From Dongia_B sp035539215 (GTDB lineage: Bacteria; Pseudomonadota; Alphaproteobacteria; Dongiales; Dongiaceae), in contig DATLIX010000012.1 in assembly GCA_035539215.1 (NCBI GenBank), positions 71,869-135,868 on the forward strand: a stretch of DNA of 64,000 nucleotides, read 5' to 3'. Shown in pieces: positions 8,472-16,850 of this stretch. Position numbers and translations under genes: made by a program. Position 1 is the first letter of the stretch, and every line of letters begins with the position of its first letter. The notes beneath the pieces are model-generated. The model made no database searches. It saw only the letters and a program-made list of their open reading frames with translations, and was not told where the DNA came from.

Positions 8472-9146
8472 TCAGGCGCTGAGGTTTTTCGGCTTGAACA
8501 GCGGCACGCCAAGGGCCGAAAGCCCAAGCAGGATAGCCACCGCGCCGCCGTGCCAGATCATGATCATCATCGAGGTATCGAGATCGTGCAGCAGCGACAA
8601 GCCCGTGGCGGCAAAGGCCGCTGTCGACAGCATGCCCAGCACCAAGGTCGGCCCCGGGCGTATCCAGGCAGCATGCCGGACCATGAAATAGAGCACCAGG
8701 CTCAGCGGCAGGCTGATGGCAACGATCCAGGTGAAGCAATCGACGCTATGTCCCATCTGCAAGCCGTCGGGTCCCAGCCGTAGCCAATCGCTGAAACAGC
8801 CATAGCCGGCGGCGGCGAACCAGAGAATGACACCCGGTATCGGCAAGGCAGCCCAATACTTGGATCGCCCCGGGATGCTGATCAGAAAGACCGCCAAGGC
8901 TGCGAGGATACCGGTCAATATGGTTGCCGCCAGCAGCGAGGAATAGGCGACCGTCTTCAAGAGGGGCATCAGGTCGGCCCGCACACCGCCATGCAGGATG
9001 ACAGCCGCCGTGTTGACGGCCAGCGCTATCGCGACCCAGGCAACGGCGCGCCAGAAAGGCGCCGCCAGCCGGTGGACCGGCTTCAGATCGGCCGCTAGCT
9101 CGGCAATCAATTGGTCCGCCTGATCCGTCATCGGTTCTTCCGTCAT
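8472..9146 (-). CDS. nrsF: NrsF-like (DUF1109) membrane anti-sigma factor
   Basis: 224 residues with about six hydrophobic helices (first around AVAWVAIALAVNTAAVI, last around AVAILLGLSALGVPLF) after a short cytoplasmic N-terminus. NrsF/DUF1109 proteins are integral-membrane negative regulators that hold a SigF-type ECF sigma factor inactive until the cell sees a metal or redox signal. The start overlaps the sigma gene stop by four bases (ATGA), giving translational coupling that would keep the two in balance. Cys residues sit near the third and fourth helices (YGCFSDW, VDCFTW), matching the idea in this family that paired cysteines sense metal ions; that role here is inferred. A bufferin-type operon starts divergently about 0.9 kb away. 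Confidence 0.85.
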   Translation of the reverse strand: MTEEPMTDQADQLIAELAADLKPVHRLAAPFWRAVAWVAIALAVNTAAVILHGGVRADLMPLLKTVAYSSLLAATILTGILAALAVFLISIPGRSKYWAALPIPGVILWFAAAGYGCFSDWLRLGPDGLQMGHSVDCFTWIVAISLPLSLVLYFMVRHAAWIRPGPTLVLGMLSTAAFAATGLSLLHDLDTSMMIMIWHGGAVAILLGLSALGVPLFKPKNLSA

Positions 9147-9778
9147 TCGCCTCGGTCCGCTTCGCCGTTCTCTTTGCCAAGCAATTGGCGGAGGGCTTTG
9201 ACAGCCCGGTGGACCGATAGTTTGACCGCCCCTTCACTCTGTCCCGTCCGGGCCGCCGCTTCACGCAACGACAAGCCCTGAACCTTAACGAGGCCGATTG
9301 CCTGGCGCTGGCCGGGCGGCAACTGCTCGATGGCGCGATGCACGGCCCGCATGTCCAGGGTCACCTCACTTGTCATATTCGCTTCATCGGCGACAAAGGT
9401 TTCATGGGCATCGTCGGGCAAAGGCGCTTCGCGGGCGCGTTGACGATAGAGCCGCCGCAATCGGTCGGCGATCCGACGTTCGGCGATGACGTTGACCCAA
9501 GGTTGCAACGGCCGGCTGGGGTCATAGGTGTGGCGGATCGCATGGATGGAGAGAAAGATTTCCTGGACGGTATCTTCGATGTCATGCGGCCGGGTTAACC
9601 GGCGGGCTGCCAGGCGGCGAAGATAGGGCAGCAAGCCCTGCAACAATGCGGCATAGGCCGCCCGGTCGCCATTTTGGGCAAGCACCAGCAGGGCTGCCAA
9701 TTCCGCCCAGGCCGCAGAGATATCGCTGGTTTCGCCTTGCTCCGGCACCGTCACTCGCCATCTGATTCGCTTCCGCAC
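9143..9778 (-). CDS. sigF: ECF RNA polymerase sigma factor, SigF-like
   Basis: 211 residues. Sigma region 2 spans about residues 25-95 (RRLTRPHDIEDTVQEIFLSI, then YDPSRPLQPWVNVIAERRIADRLRR). Region 4 spans about 145-200 (QLPPGQRQAIGLVKVQGLSLREAAARTGQ). It is followed, with a 4-base overlap, by its presumed membrane anti-sigma NrsF. In Caulobacter, SigF/NrsF controls copper/redox-stress genes including DUF2282-DUF692 operons through a GTAACC-N16-CGAA promoter, and exactly that promoter lies upstream of the divergent bufferin-type operon here. The start is uncertain: GTG at 9778, or in-frame GTG codons at 9754 or 9748. Confidence 0.88.
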   Translation of the reverse strand: MRKRIRWRVTVPEQGETSDISAAWAELAALLVLAQNGDRAAYAALLQGLLPYLRRLAARRLTRPHDIEDTVQEIFLSIHAIRHTYDPSRPLQPWVNVIAERRIADRLRRLYRQRAREAPLPDDAHETFVADEANMTSEVTLDMRAVHRAIEQLPPGQRQAIGLVKVQGLSLREAAARTGQSEGAVKLSVHRAVKALRQLLGKENGEADRGE

Positions 9779-9936
9779 CGCGCTTCGGGACGGACCAGGA
9801 CACCCTAGTGCGCGATCATGTTAAGGAAAAGCGGATTTGCGAGGTCTCCAGCCCTCACCAGCGGCCATTACCGTCGTTTTGAGCCCGGCATTCGGCTTGG
9901 AACGCCGGTTGATCCGAATAAAAAGGGTGACCCTGC

Positions 9937-9962
9937 GTAACCAGGGCTGCAAACTCTTCGAA
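9937..9962 (+). promoter_or_regulatory. SigF-type ECF promoter (GTAACC-N16-CGAA) for the bufferin-type operon
   Basis: GTAACC at 9937-9942 and CGAA at 9959-9962 are separated by exactly 16 bases, the published consensus of Caulobacter SigF promoters. It is 72 bases upstream of the DUF2282 start codon and points toward it. The rest of the 256-base gap (9779-10034) holds no gene. I did not find a second copy of the motif in front of the sigF gene. Confidence 0.8.
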
Positions 9963-10034
9963 TAACTCGGCGTCGGGTGATCACCAGGGGGTGCTCACCC
10001 GGGCAGTTCAGTTACAGCGATAAGGGAGTTACCC

Positions 10035-10331
10035 ATGAACAAGACCATGATCGCCGCCTCGGTTCTCGGTGCCGCACTCAGCCTGAGCGCCATTGGCCTC
10101 ACCACGGCGCGGACCGCTTCTGCGGATGACCAGGAAAAGTGTTTCGGCGTCGCGAAGGCTGGCGAGAATGCCTGTTCTGCGGCGAGCAATGCCGGTGCCC
10201 ATTCCTGCGCCGGTCATTCCTCCGTCAATTACTCCGGGGCGGATTGGAAGCTGGTCCCGGCGGGCACCTGCGAGAAGATGGGCGGTCAGAAGCAGGCCTT
10301 CGAAGGCATGGGCAAGCCGACCTCGATGTAA
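10035..10331 (+). CDS. bufA1: Bufferin-type RiPP precursor, DUF2282 family (copper-binding peptide)
   Basis: 98 residues with a Sec-type signal peptide (hydrophobic 8-24, likely cleavage after TASA at residue 30) and a small mature part with four cysteines (C36, C47, C58, C79) in the DUF2282 pattern EKCFGVAKAG...CSAA...HSCAGHS...GTCEKMGG. Proteins of this family are precursors of bufferins: exported peptides whose cysteines are modified by the MNIO enzyme encoded next door and which sequester copper. The gene has a clear ribosome-binding site (GGGAG) and a SigF-type promoter. It is followed 31 bases later by the DUF692 enzyme gene. The symbol is by family analogy. Confidence 0.88.
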   Translation: MNKTMIAASVLGAALSLSAIGLTTARTASADDQEKCFGVAKAGENACSAASNAGAHSCAGHSSVNYSGADWKLVPAGTCEKMGGQKQAFEGMGKPTSM

Positions 10332-10362
10332 CCCATCGTCTGTATTTTGAGATCGCACCGTC

Positions 10363-11283
10363 ATGTCGTCGATTGAACGCGACATGCCAGCGGTGGAATC
10401 CGCAGCCCGGTCATATTCACGCGCAGCGATCGGGCTGCGGAACCCGCACCTGGCGGAAATCGCTGACACGAAATCGGGGTTGAACTGGCTGGAGGTTCAC
10501 AGCGAGAACTATCTCCTGCCGCCGAGCGCGCCGCGATCCGTCGCGCTGGAGCGCGTGCGCCGCGATCATGCGTTGAGCTGCCACGGCGTCGGACTCTCGA
10601 TCTGCTCGGCCGAGGGGCTTGACCGCGATCATTTGCGCGATCTGCGCGTGCTTTACGACCGGCTGCAGCCTTTCATGGTTTCGGAGCATCTGGCCTGGAG
10701 CGTGGTGGACGGGAACTACTATAACGACCTGCTGCCTGTTCCGTACACCGATGAAGCATTGGATATCGTCTGTCGAAATATCGATCAGGCACAGGAAGCC
10801 CTGGGGCGCCGGCTCTTGATCGAAAATCCATCGCGCTATATCGATCTGCCCGGCTGCACCTGCTCCGAACCCGCCTTTCTGAGGGAGCTAGCCGGACGCA
10901 CCGGCTGCGGCCTGCTGTTCGACGTCAATAATCTTCATATCAGTGCGCATAACTTGGGTTTCGATGTTGTCGATTATCTGTCGGAGCTGCCGGTCCAGGG
11001 GATCGGGCAGTTCCATGTCGCCGGCCATAGTCGACGTCGCTTGCTCTCGGCGGATGGCCAGGAAGATATTTTGCTGATCGATGATCACGGCAGCATTGTA
11101 CCGAATCCAGTCTGGAAACTGCTTCAAACCATGTTGGCGCTGACCGGCCCTTTGCCGGTGCTGGTGGAATGGGATAACCAGGTGCCGCCGCTCGCCACCT
11201 TGCTGGCCGAGGCGGCAAAGGCGCAACAGCTGCTTGATGCTTGCGACAAGCCGCTCACGGATTCGACCAATCATGCTGCATGA
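10363..11283 (+). CDS. bufB1: MNIO (DUF692) multinuclear non-heme iron oxidase, bufferin-modifying
   Basis: 306 residues with a TIM-barrel DUF692 fold. Likely iron ligands and signatures in order: LEVHSENY (~43-50), SCHGVGLS with H74, SEHLAW with E108/H109, LIENPSRYI with E154, LLFDVNNLH with D187/N190/H192, QFHVAGH with H218 and H222, and VLVEWDN near the end. MNIO enzymes such as MbnB use two or three irons and oxygen to convert precursor cysteines into oxazolone/thioamide or thiooxazole groups. Here the substrate should be the DUF2282 peptide just upstream. The stop overlaps the region of the next start (ATGCTGCATGA), so it is coupled to the DUF2063 partner. Confidence 0.92.
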   Translation: MSSIERDMPAVESAARSYSRAAIGLRNPHLAEIADTKSGLNWLEVHSENYLLPPSAPRSVALERVRRDHALSCHGVGLSICSAEGLDRDHLRDLRVLYDRLQPFMVSEHLAWSVVDGNYYNDLLPVPYTDEALDIVCRNIDQAQEALGRRLLIENPSRYIDLPGCTCSEPAFLRELAGRTGCGLLFDVNNLHISAHNLGFDVVDYLSELPVQGIGQFHVAGHSRRRLLSADGQEDILLIDDHGSIVPNPVWKLLQTMLALTGPLPVLVEWDNQVPPLATLLAEAAKAQQLLDACDKPLTDSTNHAA

Positions 11284-12037
11284 TTGGCAAATGCGCTTCG
11301 CCGCACAATTGCGCGCGCTGCCGGTTGCGCCGGTGCCGGACGACGAGGAATTCCTCGGTAAGCAGACGCACCGGTTCGCAGTCTATCGCGACAATATGAT
11401 TGGCTCGCTCGTCGAAGCGCTGGGACAGACCTTCCCCGTCACGCGCCAGCTGGTCGGCGAAGGATTCTTCGATCCCATTGCCGCCGATTTCGTGCGGCGG
11501 GAGCCACCGACGGCACCACGCCTGTCCCGCTACGGCAGCACTTTCCCGCAGCTGCTGCGGGAACTGCCGCAGTTGCAGGAACTGGCCTACGTCGCCGATG
11601 TCGCGCAGCTGGAATGGGCACGGGTGGAGAGCTACTTCAGCGGCGTCGCGGAGACGGTGCTGATGCCCGATATGCTGCTGGCCGTGCCGGCGGAAAGCCT
11701 GCCGACGCTGACATTTGCAGCGGTGCCGAGCCTGCGGGTCGTCGCCACGCCGACAGCGGCGCATAGCATCTGGCTCGCCCACCAGGCGAGCGAACCGGAT
11801 TTCGGTGACATCGATCCCTGGCGAGATGAAGCCGTGCGATTGGTCTGTGCGTCGCAGGGCGTGAAAGGGGAAGCGCTCGGTGCGGCGCACGCCGCCTTCT
11901 TGCTGGCCCTGATGGCGGGCCGCGGTCTGACGGAAGCTTTTTCAGCAGCGGCAGCAATCGCTCCGGCTTTCGATCTGCAGGCGGTATTGGCGGCAGAAAT
12001 GCAGGCCGGCAGTTTCAGCGCGGTCGCACTTCCTTAA
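11273..12037 (+). CDS. bufC1: DUF2063 (MbnC-like) precursor-recognition partner of the MNIO enzyme
   Basis: 254 residues. The N-terminal ~90 residues match the DUF2063 domain (FAAQLRALPVAPVP, then RFAVYRDNMIGSLVEALGQTFPVTRQLVGEGFF). The C-terminal half is the more variable helical/beta region of this family. DUF2063 proteins form the complex with DUF692 enzymes, bind the precursor leader and are needed for modification. I start it at the ATG at 11273, which overlaps the MNIO stop, rather than at an in-frame upstream ATG (11234) that would add 13 basic residues lying inside the MNIO coding region. Confidence 0.88.
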   Translation: MLHDWQMRFAAQLRALPVAPVPDDEEFLGKQTHRFAVYRDNMIGSLVEALGQTFPVTRQLVGEGFFDPIAADFVRREPPTAPRLSRYGSTFPQLLRELPQLQELAYVADVAQLEWARVESYFSGVAETVLMPDMLLAVPAESLPTLTFAAVPSLRVVATPTAAHSIWLAHQASEPDFGDIDPWRDEAVRLVCASQGVKGEALGAAHAAFLLALMAGRGLTEAFSAAAAIAPAFDLQAVLAAEMQAGSFSAVALP

Positions 12038-12063
12038 CCCGCTTTCACAAGCCGTTCCGGCCA

Positions 12064-12095
12064 GGCGTTCATTTATAGGCGGGCGTTCATTTATA
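12064..12095 (+). repeat. 14-bp direct repeat, period 18, in the leader of the DoxX gene
   Basis: GGCGTTCATTTATA occurs at 12064-12077 and again at 12082-12095, separated by 4 bases. The second copy runs into the AAAGG ribosome-binding site of the DoxX gene. It may be a simple slippage duplication or a repeated binding site. Confidence 0.6.
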
Positions 12096-12106
12096 AAGGT
12101 GTGATA

Positions 12107-12568
12107 ATGACGGTCACGATTAACCGCGCGATCGGGTTTGTTGATGCAGTGCAGCGTATCGGCGCGCCGGCCGTGGATCTCTTGATCCGGGTGGCCCTGT
12201 TTCGGGTATTCTTTTGGTCCGGCCTCGTTAAAATTCACGATTGGCCGGGCACGCTGCAGCTCTTCAAATATGAATACATGGTGCCGGTGCTGCCGACCGA
12301 CATCGCCGCTGTGCTGGCAGCTGCCTGTGAACTTGGCGCATCGAGCCTGGTGCTGATCGGTCTCTTCAGCCGGCTGGCCGCCCTTCCGCTGCTTGGCATG
12401 TCGATGGTCATTCAATTCGTCCTCGGCAGCGTCAATCCGGCTTATAACGACTTGGAACATTATCTCTGGATGGTGCTGCTGCTCAGCGTCATCGTGCGTG
12501 GCGCCGGAATCCTGTCGGTCGATGGGTATTTGCGACAGCGGCTCTTGCCCATGGTCGGTACGGCCTAG
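12107..12568 (+). CDS. DoxX family membrane protein of the bufferin-type operon
   Basis: About 153 residues with four transmembrane helices and the DoxX pattern: ALFRVFFWSGLVKIHDWPGTLQLFKYEY in the first helix and loop, a central LAAACELGASSLVLIGL, then LEHYLWMVLLLSVIVRGAG. DoxX-type proteins often close DUF2282-DUF692-DUF2063 operons (as GigD does in Cupriavidus); their biochemical role is unknown, with redox or quinone-linked functions proposed. I chose ATG 12107, with AAAGG eight bases before it; GTG 12101 is in frame two codons earlier. About 70 bases separate it from the DUF2063 gene, with no terminator between. Confidence 0.85.
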   Translation: MTVTINRAIGFVDAVQRIGAPAVDLLIRVALFRVFFWSGLVKIHDWPGTLQLFKYEYMVPVLPTDIAAVLAAACELGASSLVLIGLFSRLAALPLLGMSMVIQFVLGSVNPAYNDLEHYLWMVLLLSVIVRGAGILSVDGYLRQRLLPMVGTA

Positions 12569-12732
12569 ACGCATAAGTGCGCCGGCCAATAAGAACCAAC
12601 CGGTATGGCAGGTGAGGTAAAATCTCTTGCCAGTCCTCCCAGACACTGATTTGATTCATCCCAGCTGAGCAATAAGGTCGCGATGCGGTACCATCCGCAC
12701 TGACCATCGCGGCCGCGACTGGGGAGGATCGA

Positions 12733-14769
12733 ATGCCTGGCAGAGATCCCACGGCGCCGCGTTGCGCCGCTCTCATTGGCCCGCATCTCTCGGGCAAAAC
12801 AGCCTTATTTGAAAGCCTGATGCTGGTAACCCAGGCATTGCCGCGCAAAGGCAACGCGCGCGACGGCTATGCCCTGGGCGATAATTCGCCGGAGGCACGT
12901 CAGCGGGGCACTTCCGTTGAACTCTGCATGGCGACAACCAGTTTTCTTGGCGAGACCTGGACCTTTATCGATTGCCCCGGCTCGGTCGAGTTCAGCCAGG
13001 ACACGCGCAATGCTTTAATGGTCGCAGATATTGCCGTCGTCGTGGTCGAGCCATTGATCGACCGCGCCTTGAGCCTGGCGGCTGCCTTCAAATTCCTCGA
13101 CGACCATGCCATTCCGCATCTCATCTTCATCAACAAGATGGATGTCGCGGCCTATGCGGTGCGCGATATCATGGCGGCCTTGCAGTCGGTATCGACGCGG
13201 CCGCTGTTGCTGCGGCAGGTGCCGATCCGCGAAGCCGGCGCCAATGGCGACGTGATTACCGGTTATGTCGATCTCGTGAGCGAGCGCGCCTATCGCTATC
13301 AGCCTGGTAAGGAATCCGCGCTCATCCAGCTCCCGAATACGATCATGGCGCGCGAGCAGGAAGCCCGCGGCGACATGCTGGAACATCTCGCCGATTTCGA
13401 CGACCATCTGCTGGAACAATTGCTCGGCGATGAACAGCCGAGCGCCGGTGACATCTATCAGCAGATCTCCAAGGATCTGGCTGGCGATCTGCTTGTGCCG
13501 GTGCTGCTGGGGGCAGCCGAGCGCGATCACGGCGTACGCCGGCTCCTGAAGGCCTTGCGGCATGATGTACCCGGGCCGGAATTGACGGTGCAACGGCTCG
13601 GCCTTGCGGAGCAGTCGAGTGCCGCCGTCGTCTTCAAGACGCTGCACCAGGCCCATGCGGGGAAATTGTCGCTGGTGCGTGTTCTTGCCGGCAAATTCAC
13701 CGATGGCCAGACCGTCAATGGCCAACGGATCGCCGGCATTTTTCGTCTGAAGGGCAGTCAGCCCGAGAAAGTCGGCCAAGCGGTTTTCGGCGACGTGGTT
13801 GCCTTTGGCAGGTTGGAACAGGCGCGTACCGGCGAGGTGCTGGTCGCCGACGGCAATAAGGCCCTGGAAATCGATTGGCCGCCGGCGCTGGAGCCGCTGT
13901 TCAGTCTCGCGCTGGGCGTGGAAAACCGCAATGACGAGGTCAAGCTCACGGCGGCGCTGGGCAAGCTCTCGGAAGAGGACCCTTCGCTCGGTTTCGAGCA
14001 CGACCCGGATACGCATGAGCTGCTGGTACAGGGGCAGGGCGAGATCCACCTGCAGGTGGCGGCGGAGCGGCTAAAGAGCCGCTACAACCTGCCGGTGCGC
14101 GTGCATCGTCCACAGGTCAGCTACCGCGAGACCATTCGCCACAAGATGGCGCAACATGCCCGCTTCAAGCGCCAGAGCGGCGGACACGGTCAATTCGGCG
14201 ATGTGCAGATCGAAATCTGGCCTCTGCGGCGCGGCGAGGGCTTTCAGTTCGAGGATCGGGTCGTTGGCGGTGCGGTGCCGCGCCAATTCATCGGCTCTGT
14301 GGAAGACGGGGTGAAGGATTATCTCAACCGCGGCCCCTTGGGTTTCCCGGTCGTCGACGTGGCGGTGGCGCTGTGCGACGGCCAATACCATTCCGTCGAC
14401 AGTTCCGATCAGGCCTTCAAGACCGCTGCCAGGATGGCGATGCAGGAAGCCATGCCGAAATGCGATCCGGTGCTGCTGGAACCCATCCACGCCGTGGAAA
14501 TTCTGACTCCCGCCGAATTCACCTCGCGCATCCACGGGCTGATCAGTTCACGCCGCGGCCAGATCCTGCAATTCGCCGCGGAGCCGGATTGGCCCGGTTG
14601 GGAAGTGGTGGAAGCCCTGATGCCGCAGGCGGAAATCCTGGACCTGGTGATCGAGCTGCGCTCGCTGACCCAGGGGCTGGGCAGCTATAAGGCGCATTTC
14701 GATCATCTCCAGGAACTGACGGGCAAGCTCGCCGAAAAGGTCATCGAGCAGCGCCGCGCGGCCCAATAG
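12733..14769 (+). CDS. Elongation factor G-like GTPase paralogue (EF-G-like, degenerate catalytic loop)
   Basis: 678 residues with the complete EF-G layout: GTPase domain, domain II, and domains III-V (domain IV around HARFKRQSGGHGQFGDVQIE, domain V near the C-terminus). The G motifs have drifted. G1 is GPHLSGKT (16-23), switch I is RQRGTSVEL in place of ERGITI, G3 is DCPGSVEF (80-87), where EF-G has DTPGHVDF, so the catalytic His is Ser84, and G4 is NKMD (134-137). It therefore probably binds GTP but hydrolyses it slowly or differently. It is not the housekeeping fusA, which normally sits in the str operon. Its role could be ribosome-associated and specialised. It converges with phaC. Confidence 0.85.
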   Translation: MPGRDPTAPRCAALIGPHLSGKTALFESLMLVTQALPRKGNARDGYALGDNSPEARQRGTSVELCMATTSFLGETWTFIDCPGSVEFSQDTRNALMVADIAVVVVEPLIDRALSLAAAFKFLDDHAIPHLIFINKMDVAAYAVRDIMAALQSVSTRPLLLRQVPIREAGANGDVITGYVDLVSERAYRYQPGKESALIQLPNTIMAREQEARGDMLEHLADFDDHLLEQLLGDEQPSAGDIYQQISKDLAGDLLVPVLLGAAERDHGVRRLLKALRHDVPGPELTVQRLGLAEQSSAAVVFKTLHQAHAGKLSLVRVLAGKFTDGQTVNGQRIAGIFRLKGSQPEKVGQAVFGDVVAFGRLEQARTGEVLVADGNKALEIDWPPALEPLFSLALGVENRNDEVKLTAALGKLSEEDPSLGFEHDPDTHELLVQGQGEIHLQVAAERLKSRYNLPVRVHRPQVSYRETIRHKMAQHARFKRQSGGHGQFGDVQIEIWPLRRGEGFQFEDRVVGGAVPRQFIGSVEDGVKDYLNRGPLGFPVVDVAVALCDGQYHSVDSSDQAFKTAARMAMQEAMPKCDPVLLEPIHAVEILTPAEFTSRIHGLISSRRGQILQFAAEPDWPGWEVVEALMPQAEILDLVIELRSLTQGLGSYKAHFDHLQELTGKLAEKVIEQRRAAQ

Positions 14770-14823
14770 ACCCGGATCGGCCGCGGGGCAGCTTGCCGGC
14801 GGAATGCTCGCCCGCAACTGGTC

Positions 14824-16623
14824 CTAGGAGCGCACCTTGACATAGCTGCCCGGTGCGTCGCCGAGCGGCTTTACCTTGTGGTCACCCGGCTTGCGCGCCG
14901 GAACGCTGCCGTCGCTGAAAGCCGCGATCCATTTCTGCCATTCGGGCCACCAGGAGCCGGGACGCTCTTCCGCCGTGGCGAGCCAGTCGTCGGCCTTGGT
15001 CGGCAAGCTCTTCGCGTTATTGATCCAGTGATTGTACTTCTTGGCGGCAGGCGGATTGACCACGCCGGCGATATGGCCGGAGGCGGCGAGCGCGAATTTT
15101 ACCGGGCCTTTATAGAGCTGCGTCGCCGCGTAGGTCGATTTCCACGGCGCGATATGGTCCTCCTTGGTCGAGAGGATGAAACTCGGCGTCTTGATCTTGG
15201 TGAGATCGATCGGCACGCCATCCAGGGAAATGCCGCCCGGTTTGCTCAGCAGGTTTTGCTGATACATGTTGCGCAGATAGAAGCTGTGCATCGCGGCCGG
15301 CATGCGCGTGGAATCGGAATTCCAGTACAGCAGGTCGAAGGGGAAGGGGTCCTTGCCCAGTAGATAGTTGTTGATGACGAAGGACCAGATCAGATCATTG
15401 GCGCGCAGCATATTGAAGGTATTGGCCATCGCCGATCCCTCCAGATAGCCGTGCTGGCTCATCCGCTGTTCCAGCGCCAGCAACTGCTCCTCGTCGACGA
15501 AAACCGACAATTCGCCCGCTTCGGCAAAATCCACCATGGTGGTGAGGAAGGTCGCGCTGGCGATGCGATCCTGCTGCTTCTTGGCGGTCAGATAGGCCAG
15601 CGTGCAGGCGAGCAAGGTACCGCCAAGGCAATAGCCGATGACGTTGATCGACTTTTCGTCCGTCAGTTTTTCGATCACATCCAGCGCGGCGAGGGGACCG
15701 GCGCGCATGTAATCGGCAAAGCTCTCATTGGCCAGCGTTTCGTCGGGATTGACCCAGGAGACGACGAAAACCGTATGGCCCTGTTCCGTCAGCCATCTGA
15801 TCAGGGAATTCGCCGGCTTGAGGTCGAGGATGTAATATTTGTTGATCCAGGGCGGAATGATCAGCAGCGGCCGCTTGGCGACCTGTTCGGTAACCGGCTC
15901 GTATTGCAGCAACTGCATCAGATTGTTCTGGAACATCACCTTGCCGGGTGTGACGGCCAGGTTGCGACCCACCTCGAAAGCCTCGAGATCGGTCATCCGT
16001 ACCTGCAGCTTGCCCTTGCCCCGCTCCAGATCCTCCAGCAGGTGCTGCAGCCCCTTGATCAGGTTCTCGCCGCCACTTTCGGCCGTGGTCCGCAGGACTT
16101 CCGGATTGGTCAGCGCGAAATTGCTGGGCGCCATCGCATCGACAAACTGCCGTGTGTAAAAATCGACCTTCTGTGCCGTCTTGGGATCCAGGCCGTCGAC
16201 CTCGTGCACGGTCGATTGCAGCCACCGGGCCGTCAGCAGATAAGACTGCTTGATGAAATCGAACACCTGGTTGTCCTGCCAGGCCTCGTCCTTGAAGCGG
16301 CGGTCGCTCGGGGCCGGCTGGATCACGGGCTCAGCCGGCTCGCCCATCATCCGGCGTGCCGTCGTCTGCCACAGGTTCATGTAGTCCTGCCACAGCGAAA
16401 CCTGCGCCTCGAACAACTTTTGCGGGTCCGACATCAGCCGTGTCGTCATCTCCATGAAGGCGCGGCCGATGTTGAGCGGGTCGGTTTGGGTATCGAGATC
16501 GGTCGCGTTGCGGCTGAGGAATTCGCTGACGAGACGCTGGGATTGCTCGGCGATTTTAGCCATCGAAGCTGACCAGGCAGCGGGATCGATAGCCTGATTT
16601 TCCTGTTCCCCGCGATCCACCAT
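14824..16623 (-). CDS. phaC: Class I poly(3-hydroxyalkanoate) synthase
   Basis: 599 residues, the usual size of class I PhaC. An N-terminal PhaC_N domain (SLWQDYMNLWQTTARRMMG) is followed by an alpha/beta-hydrolase core. The lipase-like box GYCLGG carries the nucleophile C332; the other triad residues are D489 (STKEDHIAPW) and H517 (ASGHIAG). It polymerises (R)-3-hydroxybutyryl-CoA into PHB granules in the cytoplasm. phaA/phaB are not adjacent, but bdhA for mobilised 3-hydroxybutyrate lies 13 kb away. The start ATG is followed by an acidic segment (MVDRGEQENQ) common in this family. The ~227-base upstream gap to the divergent lipoprotein gene should hold its promoter. Confidence 0.95.
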   Translation of the reverse strand: MVDRGEQENQAIDPAAWSASMAKIAEQSQRLVSEFLSRNATDLDTQTDPLNIGRAFMEMTTRLMSDPQKLFEAQVSLWQDYMNLWQTTARRMMGEPAEPVIQPAPSDRRFKDEAWQDNQVFDFIKQSYLLTARWLQSTVHEVDGLDPKTAQKVDFYTRQFVDAMAPSNFALTNPEVLRTTAESGGENLIKGLQHLLEDLERGKGKLQVRMTDLEAFEVGRNLAVTPGKVMFQNNLMQLLQYEPVTEQVAKRPLLIIPPWINKYYILDLKPANSLIRWLTEQGHTVFVVSWVNPDETLANESFADYMRAGPLAALDVIEKLTDEKSINVIGYCLGGTLLACTLAYLTAKKQQDRIASATFLTTMVDFAEAGELSVFVDEEQLLALEQRMSQHGYLEGSAMANTFNMLRANDLIWSFVINNYLLGKDPFPFDLLYWNSDSTRMPAAMHSFYLRNMYQQNLLSKPGGISLDGVPIDLTKIKTPSFILSTKEDHIAPWKSTYAATQLYKGPVKFALAASGHIAGVVNPPAAKKYNHWINNAKSLPTKADDWLATAEERPGSWWPEWQKWIAAFSDGSVPARKPGDHKVKPLGDAPGSYVKVRS

Positions 16624-16850
16624 ACAACCCCCAAATTTATTTGTATTTCAATCTATTAGTCGTCAGCGAAAATAGCAATCGACGGCGTGGTTTCTCTGCT
16701 ATAGTACCTCACCCGAGGGGGATTCGACCGGTATATTGTCTGACGAAGATGGTAAATATATAGGTTGGCTGGCCACGATGTCATCTGGTGGAAGAACCGG
16801 AGTGGCGCGCGTGTGGTGACCTCGAGGCGGTTGGGAGCAAAGAGGCCAGA

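Noticed and set aside
9784..9926. A second SigF promoter in front of sigF on the minus strand
   Set aside because: No TTCG-N16-GGTTAC match was found in the region read; the nearest TTCG and GGTT pair (near 9890) has the wrong spacing.
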